DNA of 24,223 nucleotides from a virus, in IMG/VR virus record IMGVR_UViG_3300025930_000037, positions 1 through 24,223 of that record; one strand, written 5' to 3'. Below, piece after piece: positions 5,360 to 10,554 of the stretch. The notes beneath the pieces were generated by a model. The model saw only the letters and a program-made list of their open reading frames with translations, was not told where the DNA came from and searched no databases. Both the position numbers and the translations under genes were made by a program. Numbering within the stretch: the stretch's first letter is position 1; each line of letters starts with the position of its first letter.

Positions 5360-5902
5360 TTAGTGCCTCTTCCTCGGGTTGCGCTCCGCGCTCTGCAAGA
5401 ACAGGTTGCCGGTGCCGCCGCGCTCCCTCGGCCCGGCATCCCAGTCACACTTCACCTGGATCTTCCACTGGCCGGTGAGCAGGATGTCGATGCCCTTGAT
5501 CTGGTTCTGAATGTTCTGGGTCTCCTTCGTGCCCGTCACCCACAGCGGGAGCTTCCCGTTGCGCAGCGCCCAGTCGACGGCCTTGACCGCCAAGGATCCC
5601 TTCTTCGACGTGCCGTGAGTCGGCTTGAACTTCGCCCACCAGTCACAGTCGGGCAGATGCACGATCACCAGCCGCGGGATAGCCGCTGGCGGCACCAACC
5701 GACCGAGGGCCGTCGGGTACTTCACGCCCGGTTGAAACGCCTGCACCTGCTTGAACTCGGTAGCCCGCTGGTCGAGCAGCTGCTGCGCCTCGGCGGTCGG
5801 GAACACGTACAAACACTTAGTACTCGGCGACACGTGGACGCGGATGTCCGAGCGTTCGAGTTGGATGCCGTACTCGAATAGCTCAGGTTGCTGCGCGTCC
5901 AC
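5360..5902 (-). CDS. Probable PD-(D/E)XK-type nuclease
   Basis: A 180-residue protein. The C-terminal third has KGIDILLTGQWKIQVKCD (136-153) and GTGNLFLQSAERNP (163-176). An Asp (139) at the end of one strand followed by Q-x-K (149-151) on the next is the layout of PD-(D/E)XK nucleases with Gln in place of the second acidic residue, and the Gly-Thr-Gly-Asn-Leu loop after it resembles phage Holliday-junction or restriction-like enzymes. The N-terminal half (RVHVSPSTKCLYVFP, then PRLVIVHLPDCDWWAKFK) is of unknown fold. The GTG start is supported by AGGGAG 7 bases upstream. It sits 17 bases before the ParB-like gene. Substrate unknown; the nuclease call rests on motif layout alone. Confidence 0.5.
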   Translation of the reverse strand: MDAQQPELFEYGIQLERSDIRVHVSPSTKCLYVFPTAEAQQLLDQRATEFKQVQAFQPGVKYPTALGRLVPPAAIPRLVIVHLPDCDWWAKFKPTHGTSKKGSLAVKAVDWALRNGKLPLWVTGTKETQNIQNQIKGIDILLTGQWKIQVKCDWDAGPRERGGTGNLFLQSAERNPRKRH

Positions 5903-5921
5903 CGTGTCGCTCCCTCTGGCC

Positions 5922-6422
5922 CTATACCGAGAAGCCCGCCGCGCGCAGTTGGGCGGTGAACTGCTCGTAGGCGGCTTGCTGCCCGTCCTTGTCGTAGTCG
6001 AAGGCAGTCCACCCGGCCGAGAAGATCTCGTACAGATCCTGACCGTTCCAGGCGATGAGCCAGTACTGCAGTTGAGTCACGACGCCGCCGGTTGGCGCCG
6101 GGGCGAAGATGTCGAAGATGATCCCGGACGTTGGCCATTGCGCCCGTGCCCATTCGAGTACTTTGTTAGCGGTTTCGGCGGTCGGATAGTCGACCGGGTT
6201 CAATGGGTACACAGGCTGCTCGAAGCCGTATCCCGGTTGCACGCTCCAAGGACGCTCGTAGGTGGATGGCCCAACCTCCATGCGGTTGATGATGTCGTAC
6301 AAGCGCTTGGTGACTGGGCTGTAGAGAAAGCCTTTCATCGCGCGCACGAAGATCTTGGATGGGTCAATGGCGGACCCAGTTGCCGGGACGGGGTTGCCCG
6401 TCGCTTGTTTAACAGTCTGCAT
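5922..6422 (-). CDS. Hypothetical protein, early cluster
   Basis: A 166-residue protein not recognised. The first 20 residues are Pro/Ala/Thr-rich. The middle is rich in aromatic residues and Pro (YERPWSVQPGYGFEQPVYPLNP, about 55-76) and the second half contains helix ETANKVLEWARAQWP and QYWLIAWNGQDLYEIFSAGW, ending in FTAQLRAAGFSV. It has no Cys clusters, signal peptide or membrane span. AAGGAG sits 9 bases before the ATG, and the gene follows the 48-residue membrane protein by 3 bases. Co-transcription with the recombination genes upstream is likely. The aromatic, acidic composition suggests a globular protein, but no role can be given. Confidence 0.65.
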   Translation of the reverse strand: MQTVKQATGNPVPATGSAIDPSKIFVRAMKGFLYSPVTKRLYDIINRMEVGPSTYERPWSVQPGYGFEQPVYPLNPVDYPTAETANKVLEWARAQWPTSGIIFDIFAPAPTGGVVTQLQYWLIAWNGQDLYEIFSAGWTAFDYDKDGQQAAYEQFTAQLRAAGFSV

Positions 6423-6425
6423 TTC

Positions 6426-6572
6426 TCAGTTCTCCTTCTCTTGTTGCCACCACGTCCGAGCGCCACCTGTCACGTGCCGCCGCATATCCTCGCGCTCCCG
6501 GGCGGCACGCTGCCGGTGCCATGCCCGCAGGAGCCAGCCGATCACGAATAGCATCACGCCGACCTCGATCAT
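6426..6572 (-). CDS. Small single-span membrane protein (48 residues)
   Basis: The start ATG 6572-6570 overlaps the upstream stop as ATGA and the frame ends at TGA 6428-6426. The N-terminus MIEVGVMLFVIGWLLRAW gives one short hydrophobic span (about residues 3-16), followed at once by a strongly basic segment (WHRQRAAREREDMRRH) and a C-terminal WWQQEKEN. By the positive-inside rule the C-terminus would be cytoplasmic. Size and layout fit a phage inner-membrane micro-protein, such as a superinfection or host-takeover factor. A holin is possible but the single short span and its place among recombination genes argue against it. The coupled start and the clean span support it as real; it is easily missed by gene callers. 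Confidence 0.6.
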   Translation of the reverse strand: MIEVGVMLFVIGWLLRAWHRQRAAREREDMRRHVTGGARTWWQQEKEN

Positions 6573-6922
6573 TCTTCCTCCGCGAAACCGAATTTCCCTT
6601 GCATCTCGGCCATGGTCATGGCCTCTTCGCGCACCGTCTCATTCGTGTCGATCCGCACGATGCGCTTCAGGCCAGGTCTGGGTGTTTCCATGAGTACGAG
6701 GCACTCGACCTCGCGCAGTTCATACCCGTTGTTGATCTTGTTGGTCAGATCGCCGACACGCTTCTCAGCGCCCTTGATCTGCGCCGTGATCGCCGCCACG
6801 TCGTTCGCCTTCTGATCTCGAAGATCAAAGACGGTCTGCGACTCCCGGGCCAAACCCTCGCCCAGTTCGCGTATCTCGTCCTGGCTGAAGGTGTACTTGA
6901 TCGCTTCATATTGCCTCGGCAC
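6569..6922 (-). CDS. Hypothetical coiled-coil protein
   Basis: A 117-residue protein. Residues about 12-64 form a charged, probably coiled-coil helix (FSQDEIRELGEGLARESQ, then DLRDQKANDVAAITAQIK and KRVGDLTNKI). A strand-rich part follows, YELREVECLVLMETPRPG and KRIVRIDTNETVREEAM, ending in an acidic GKFGFAEEE. This helical hairpin plus small beta unit recurs in phage early regions without known function. It starts directly after the stop of the gene at 6923. Partner or scaffold roles for the recombination proteins can be imagined, but nothing in the sequence shows them. Confidence 0.65.
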   Translation of the reverse strand: MPRQYEAIKYTFSQDEIRELGEGLARESQTVFDLRDQKANDVAAITAQIKGAEKRVGDLTNKINNGYELREVECLVLMETPRPGLKRIVRIDTNETVREEAMTMAEMQGKFGFAEEE

Positions 6923-7126
6923 TTACTTCCCCCTTCCGTTCTCGATGCGCGCGTCCAACTTACGACCGAGATCGAGGATGGCATCCCACGTCACGAGATG
7001 CGCCTCACGTGTTCCTTTTGGCCACACCCTCACGCCGAGCGGCAGCAGTTCAACCACGATGGGCCGGTGCCGGTCGAGAGCCGCTGTCTCCCGTTGCAGG
7101 AGCTTTGCCTTGCTGAGTTTTGTCAT
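6923..7126 (-). CDS. Small phage protein of unknown function
   Basis: A 67-residue protein: a basic N-terminal helix (TKLSKAKLLQRETAALD), then RPIVVELLPLGVRVWPKGTRE, which reads as two beta strands joined by a KGTR turn, then VTWDAILDLGRKLDARI as a final helix. This beta-beta-helix plan with a Lys-Gly-Thr-Arg turn is common in short phage proteins of unknown function. GGAG lies 9 bases before the ATG. It abuts the coiled-coil gene at 6922 without a gap and overlaps the end of the preceding frame by 77 bases. Operon membership is secure, function is not. Confidence 0.65.
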   Translation of the reverse strand: MTKLSKAKLLQRETAALDRHRPIVVELLPLGVRVWPKGTREAHLVTWDAILDLGRKLDARIENGRGK

Positions 7127-7274
7127 CTATCGTTGCTCCGATCTGTATCGTGTATCCGCGCTTGGGATCGTACTGCGGTCGACACGGGTGGTATCTCAAC
7201 TCGAATGGAAAGTAAGGGTGCAGCTTGACCGGCGAGATGATGTAGCCACGAAGCCGCCGCACGCGCGTGAGCAC
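7050..7274 (-). CDS. Possible small protein overlapping its neighbour
   Basis: A 74-codon frame beginning with GTG 7274-7272 immediately after the TAA of the RecT gene, with AGGAG 6 bases upstream, a strong reason to believe initiation. Residues 1-48 look protein-like (RGYIISPVKLHPYFPFEL, then DPKRGYTIQIGATID). The last 25, which lie within the start of the gene at 7126, are Gly/Pro/Ser-rich and look like out-of-frame reading. A 77-base overlap is unusual for this otherwise compact cluster. Either the protein has a disordered tail imposed by the overlap, or a point change removed an earlier stop. No domain recognised. Confidence 0.45.
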   Translation of the reverse strand: MLTRVRRLRGYIISPVKLHPYFPFELRYHPCRPQYDPKRGYTIQIGATIDDKTQQGKAPATGDSGSRPAPAHRG

Positions 7275-8222
7275 TTACTTCTCCTGCGGCTCGTCTTGCA
7301 GCATCTCGAACGTCGGCTCTTGCTTGAGGATGCGGTCCCGGAGCGTCTCACGTTCGCCGGCACTCGTCTCACGTTCGGAGGCATTCGTCCCGGCGGGCAG
7401 CTGCTCGGGCGGGTCACCCGGGATCATCTCCAGAGCCTCTTCGCGTTCGATGGCTCCACGCAGCACGTGCGGTGCATGGTACTTCTTGACGCGCGAGATG
7501 GCCCGCCAGAAATACATATCGCGGCCCCACGACTTGTAGTTCTGCTTCTGGGACAGCGGTATCCAGCCGCCCTTCTCATACACCTGTGCCGTGTCGGCGT
7601 CGAACTCGGTGAACTCGACCGTAACTTGGTTGCCCGCACGATCAGTGAGCGGGACGTACACCTTGCCGTCGAGCTTCTTGAGCCACAGCCGACAGCCCAC
7701 GCACTTCTGATACCAGCGGTCCTTGTGCGTGACCTTGTCTTCGATCCACTCTATGTCCCAGTCGTACCCGTGCTGCTGGAGCTTCGAGGCGATGATCTCG
7801 GTCTCCAAGGACGGCTTGCCATTGACGAAGTAGATGTAGCGGATCGCATCCGCAGCATTGAAGCCCCACGCGCGGCCCAACTGTATCTTCACCATCGCGG
7901 TGGCGATGTTCTGCTCGGCGGTGCCGCCTTTCATATCGTCGAACTTGCCCGAGATCGCGAAGTACCGCGCGAGCTTGAGATCGTGCGCGGCGTTCTGCTG
8001 CGCCAGTTCGATCTCGACCAGTTGAGCGATCCAGTTATCGCGCTTGACCGTGTCGGTCACCAGCGCGAGATGGTCGGGCGTGATCCGCGCGCTCGTCGGC
8101 TGTCCGGGCTGGACTGCCTCGAACCGGCCAGCGAGCGACTTCTCGGCTGGCGCTGGTGGCGGTGGTGGCGGCGGTGGTGGTTCCACTGGGCGCGGTGGTG
8201 CTGGCACGTTCTCGTTCTCCAT
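7275..8222 (-). CDS. recT: RecT-family single-strand annealing protein
   Basis: A 315-residue protein. After a proline-rich N-terminus (nine prolines in a row at about 15-23) the body shows features of RecT-type recombinases: an alpha-helical segment with ARYFAISGKF (85-94), GGTAEQNIATAMVKIQLGRAWGF (99-121), then the hallmark YFVNGKPSLETEIIASKLQQHG (131-152), where the phrase on input/seniority of substrate strands is conserved across phage RecT proteins. RecT proteins anneal complementary single strands made by a partner exonuclease. The YqaJ-type exonuclease encoded just upstream is that partner. The C-terminal 50 residues are acidic and contain a doubled ERETSAGERETL. AAGGAG lies 6 bases before the ATG. 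Full-length for the family; the proline run is an unusual addition. Confidence 0.8.
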   Translation of the reverse strand: MENENVPAPPRPVEPPPPPPPPPAPAEKSLAGRFEAVQPGQPTSARITPDHLALVTDTVKRDNWIAQLVEIELAQQNAAHDLKLARYFAISGKFDDMKGGTAEQNIATAMVKIQLGRAWGFNAADAIRYIYFVNGKPSLETEIIASKLQQHGYDWDIEWIEDKVTHKDRWYQKCVGCRLWLKKLDGKVYVPLTDRAGNQVTVEFTEFDADTAQVYEKGGWIPLSQKQNYKSWGRDMYFWRAISRVKKYHAPHVLRGAIEREEALEMIPGDPPEQLPAGTNASERETSAGERETLRDRILKQEPTFEMLQDEPQEK

Positions 8223-8232
8223 GTTGGTCTCC

Positions 8233-8484
8233 TTATCGCTTTCTGAACTCTTCGGCCTTGGGGCACGTGGCGAAGTGGCTCACGCCGTCGGCGTCGTAGG
8301 GCGCGCCGTGGTCGTTCGCATCACGCACCCAGACGATAGGCCGCTGGCATCCCTTGCACTGCCCGGGCGTGCCCACGCGCTTGAGCAGCGCGGTCGTGAT
8401 GGCGCGCGCCTGCTTGAGCTTCTGATACATATCGGCGATCCCCGTGGCGAGAACGCTGCCGGTCTCTTCCTCGGGCGGGATCAC
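8233..8484 (-). CDS. Small zinc-binding protein between exonuclease and recT
   Basis: An 83-residue protein from a GTG that overlaps the exonuclease stop as GTGA. The N-terminal half is helical (GIADMYQKLKQARAITTALL). The C-terminal half holds a likely zinc site: Cys43 and Cys46 in GQCKGCQRPIVW, then His70 and Cys74 in SHFATCP. The central PYDADG turn before the second half-site is typical of small phage zinc-ribbon proteins that occur with recombination genes. It is encoded between YqaJ-type exonuclease and RecT, so an accessory role in end processing or DNA binding is reasonable inference. No enzymatic motif is visible. Confidence 0.7.
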   Translation of the reverse strand: MIPPEEETGSVLATGIADMYQKLKQARAITTALLKRVGTPGQCKGCQRPIVWVRDANDHGAPYDADGVSHFATCPKAEEFRKR

Positions 8485-9452
8485 TCGTCACCGCCTTCGT
8501 CCACGATGCCGTCATACTCGAACCGGAGCCGCCGCCCCCCCGGCTTGACGTACTCGTGCTGCTTGTACACCTCCGCCCGGGTGGCCTCGTCTTTGACGTA
8601 GGCATTGAGCAGCGCGTGCGCCATGCCTTCCCAGCGCATCTTCGTCTGGTCCTTTGTGCGTCTCCAGGTGAGCTTGCCGTTCGCCCACTGCAGTCCTTCC
8701 TGATGGCCGATGGCCAGCTTGAAGAGCATCTCCGCGCGCTTCTTCATGCCTTCCAGTTCCTTGTAGTCGATGCGGATCTGCGCGTACTCTTCGAGCGCCC
8801 CGGCCTCCTCCTCGGTGGCTTCGCGGATGTCGGGATACTTGTGGGTCGGGAACACGTGCTGGAGGTATCGGTCGACGGCTGCGCCTGGCTGAATGATGGG
8901 CGGCGTCTCGTCACCGAGCAGGTAGCGCCGGTAGAACTCCTCGCACTTGGCCAGCATCACGCGCTCGACTTCGCGGTCTCGGGTAATGGTGTAGATGCGT
9001 GGAAGTTCCTCGCCGACCAGCGCGCAGATGTCCCACGCGTCGTAGTCCATTGCGGAGATGTACCACCACGCCTGAAGCTGGACGCGCTCGGGGATGTCGT
9101 TCGCCGTCGCGCCCCACTTCCGGCGCTGGTCCCAGAAGACGACCTTGGCGTCGACGCCCCGGCGTTCGCCCACGCACAGCGCATCCGGCGTGTAGACCTG
9201 CCAAGGGCGCTCGGGATGCTGGGAGGTGACGTTGCAGTATTCGGTCTTGCGACCCGTTACGTGCTCGTACAGCGCCAGCACGCCCTGCTCCAGCTTCTGC
9301 CCGACGATCATCCGAGGCGACGGTTCCGAGCGTGGCATCCCGCCCTTCTTCTCGGCCCAGACGGAGAAGCCGTCGCGTTCGCCATCGACTCCGAAGATCG
9401 CGCCGACCTCCGAACCACCGATGCCTAACTTGCGCATTGCGTGATCGAGCAT
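8481..9452 (-). CDS. YqaJ-type phage recombination exonuclease
   Basis: A 323-residue protein of the lambda-exonuclease/YqaJ fold. Motifs in order: GIGGSEVGAIFG (10-21), VGQKLEQGVLALYE (50-63) with Glu55, TPDA (88-91) with Asp90, VDAKVVFW (100-107) where Asp101 and Lys103 fill the (D/E)-x-K positions, and PERVQLQAWWYISAM (121-135) with the conserved Gln. Such enzymes resect double-stranded DNA 5'-3' to leave 3' strands for annealing by RecT. An Asp rather than Glu before A-K is a mild variation. GGGGA stands 8 bases before the ATG. The C-terminal half is helical and charged. It overlaps a small zinc-ribbon gene by 28 bases at its start and the next gene by 4. A run of seven G in the coding strand (8541-8535) lies near the 3' end. 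Confidence 0.85.
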   Translation of the reverse strand: MLDHAMRKLGIGGSEVGAIFGVDGERDGFSVWAEKKGGMPRSEPSPRMIVGQKLEQGVLALYEHVTGRKTEYCNVTSQHPERPWQVYTPDALCVGERRGVDAKVVFWDQRRKWGATANDIPERVQLQAWWYISAMDYDAWDICALVGEELPRIYTITRDREVERVMLAKCEEFYRRYLLGDETPPIIQPGAAVDRYLQHVFPTHKYPDIREATEEEAGALEEYAQIRIDYKELEGMKKRAEMLFKLAIGHQEGLQWANGKLTWRRTKDQTKMRWEGMAHALLNAYVKDEATRAEVYKQHEYVKPGGRRLRFEYDGIVDEGGDE

Positions 9453-9601
9453 AGTGTTATTCCCCGTTCTCGTTCGAGCAGTTCAACGTACCGATGGGCG
9501 CACGCCTCGCACACCCAGTAGTAGTCGACGAAGCGCACGCCGTCTTCTGCGTGGCAGCGGTCGCACCGATGGGTGAACCAGATGGCGCGGACCTCTCCCA
9601 C
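9425..9601 (-). CDS. Small zinc-ribbon protein (58 residues)
   Basis: A 58-codon frame from GTG 9601-9599 to TAG 9427-9425. AAGAAGG, contributed by the end of the preceding gene, stands 6 bases upstream. The product has a clean four-cysteine ribbon: HRCDRCH with Cys13 and Cys16, then WVCEACA with Cys31 and Cys34, joined by a strand-rich loop GVRFVDYYW. The C-terminal helix YVELLERERG follows. It begins one base after the stop of the RHH gene and overlaps the exonuclease start by 28 bases. Its length and non-ATG start make it easy to miss. Regular C-x2-C spacing and the ribosome-binding site argue that it is real; function is probably nucleic-acid binding or an adaptor role. Confidence 0.65.
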   Translation of the reverse strand: MGEVRAIWFTHRCDRCHAEDGVRFVDYYWVCEACAHRYVELLERERGITLCSITQCAS

Positions 9602-9602
9602 G

Positions 9603-9812
9603 TCATACCTTCTTCTTGGGCCGGGGCCGCGCGAGTTCTTCGTCGGGCGCGGCTGGCAGATGGGCCAGGATGAGTTCGGACAGGATACGGCCCACCGGGA
9701 CCGTTCCGAGGTCGACCGCCACGCGCTCCTTGCAAGCGTGGAGCAGCCGCTTGTGAGCCTGAATGCTCAGGCGCACATGCATCTCTTTCGATATGTCGTT
9801 TCGTTTGGCCAT
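9603..9812 (-). CDS. Ribbon-helix-helix-like DNA-binding protein
   Basis: A 69-residue protein with the outline of an Arc/CopG-type RHH regulator: a short strand MHVRLSIQA (11-19), helix HKRLLHACKERVAVDLG, a turn, then helix VGRILSELILAHL, followed by a basic tail RPRPKKKV. RHH proteins act as dimers that place the strand in the DNA major groove. It is the first gene of the leftward recombination cluster, downstream of a possible promoter at 10165-10192 and a hairpin at 9865-9880, so it may autoregulate that cluster. GAGGAG is 12 bases upstream of the ATG, a longish spacer. The strand is less canonical than in Arc, so confidence is moderate. Confidence 0.6.
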   Translation of the reverse strand: MAKRNDISKEMHVRLSIQAHKRLLHACKERVAVDLGTVPVGRILSELILAHLPAAPDEELARPRPKKKV

Positions 9813-9864
9813 TGAGAAACACGTCTCCTCAAGTGAATGCGGAAGTTGTTTAACGCGACGTTCC

Positions 9865-9880
9865 CCGCGCTTACTCGCGG
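9865..9880 (-). promoter_or_regulatory. Short GC hairpin in leader of the RHH gene
   Basis: CCGCG (9865-9869) and CGCGG (9876-9880) are complementary around a 6-base loop, 53 bases before the RHH start. It could be an mRNA structure or an operator. There is no T-run, so it is not a terminator. Confidence 0.25.
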
Positions 9881-9987
9881 TTCAAATTCTCAAGCTGCAA
9901 CGGAAGCATAGACTGATCCGTTTGCGCCGTCAAGACGTGCGGGATGGCCCGTGGCCACGACGCATTCCCGCAATGGGTATCGGTACT

Positions 9988-10041
9988 ATGCCCACGCTGA
10001 TGCCGATATGAATGCCCATGTTTATGCCCGCAGTGATCCCG
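9988..10041. repeat. 12-bp-phased degenerate tandem repeat
   Basis: ATGCCC or near variants begin exactly every 12 bases: 9988, 10000 (ATGCCG), 10012, 10024 and 10036 (ATCCCG). On the minus strand this reads as a tetrapeptide series of the type x-x-Gly-Ile (AGI, NMGI, HIGI, SVGI). There is no good ribosome-binding site, so coding is doubtful. The exact phase shows a tandem-duplication origin or a multi-site protein target. Confidence 0.5.
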
Positions 10042-10164
10042 CAGCGCAGCGAGAGGGGAGGAGCGCGCGCGGAGGGCAAACGCCGCCGCCGTAAGTGCTT
10101 ACGTTGATATCGGGAGTCATACGGCACCGCCCGAGTAGCGGCTCCAATTCAACCGCAGTTTCAC

Positions 10165-10192
10165 TTTATAACACCAGTGACTTTCCTGTCGT
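10165..10192 (-). promoter_or_regulatory. Possible leftward sigma-70-type promoter
   Basis: On the minus strand ACGACA (10192-10187, 4/6 match to TTGACA) and TATAAA (10170-10165, 5/6 match to TATAAT) are separated by 16 bases, in a locally AT-rich patch. It would start transcription near 10158 and give a leader of about 345 bases before the RHH gene. The score is only moderate. Confidence 0.35.
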
Positions 10193-10203
10193 TATTGAAC
10201 TGA

Positions 10204-10215
10204 AAAAATATTTTT
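10204..10215. repeat. 12-bp AT palindrome
   Basis: AAAAATATTTTT is a perfect palindrome in an otherwise GC-rich region, 48 bases past the end of the last late gene and just upstream of the possible leftward promoter. It may serve as an UP-element-like or bending sequence. No GC stem accompanies it, so it is not a standard terminator. Confidence 0.3.
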
Positions 10216-10262
10216 GCGCGCGTGTCGATGGCCACCAATACGGGACGACGCGGCGTGCCGGA

Positions 10263-10550
10263 TCAGACTGTCTTGTTGATGACACTTTCGACTGCGGCCT
10301 GGAGCGCCACATCTTCGACTTCGGCCCCGCCGGTCTGCACTGCCGGATCCATGACGACCGGCGGTTGCGTCTGCCCGGCCACCATGTCGGGTGCCTGGAA
10401 GCACGACTGCGCCCAGCGCAACCGAGAGGTGTGACCGGGCGTTGAAGACGCTTCGATCAGAATGCTGTCGGCATACTTGATGCACGACACCTTGACCCGG
10501 CCACGGAAAGCCGAGTCGGACATGAGCGCTGCGCTCTCTTCATAGGTCAT
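10263..10550 (-). CDS. Phage protein of unknown function, end of late operon
   Basis: A 95-residue protein. The N-terminal half (TYEESAALMSDSAFRGRVKV, then IKYADSILIEASSTPGHTSRLRWAQ) reads as two helices and a strand. The second half, QPPVVMDPAVQTGGAEVED, then LQAAVESVINK, has Pro-Val-Val-Met followed by a helix. The pattern resembles small proteins I associate with tail or late modules of siphoviruses, but no role is established. GGAG lies 8 bases before the ATG and overlaps the end of the tail fibre gene, 4 bases away, so it is the last gene of the late transcript. No membrane span or catalytic motif supports a lysis function. Confidence 0.7.
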   Translation of the reverse strand: MTYEESAALMSDSAFRGRVKVSCIKYADSILIEASSTPGHTSRLRWAQSCFQAPDMVAGQTQPPVVMDPAVQTGGAEVEDVALQAAVESVINKTV

Positions 10551-10554
10551 GTTC

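Larger units (their letters stand above)
9813..10262. other. 450-base gene-poor intergenic region
   Basis: No convincing gene on either strand. It holds, from right to left: an AT palindrome AAAAATATTTTT (10204-10215), a possible leftward promoter (10165-10192), a near palindrome GTAAG-TG-CTTAC (10091-10102), a 12-bp-phased tract (9988-10041), an 8-bp palindrome GTGGCCAC (9951-9958) and a short GC hairpin (9865-9880). It separates late virion genes from the recombination cluster. This is where many phages keep lysis genes, but none is recognisable. Confidence 0.7.

Noticed and set aside
6891-8246. 451-codon plus-strand frame opposite recT and small genes
   Set aside because: Antisense to RecT and its coupled neighbours; Arg/Leu-rich shadow composition and no recognisable domain.
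9861-9895. GGTTCAAATTC resembling a tRNA T-loop
   Set aside because: The flanking bases do not pair as a T-stem and no acceptor, D or anticodon arm could be fitted.
9930-10127. 65-codon minus-strand frame with x-x-Gly-Ile repeats
   Set aside because: GTG start without a ribosome-binding site and an Arg-rich implausible N-terminus. Treated as a repeat tract instead of a gene.
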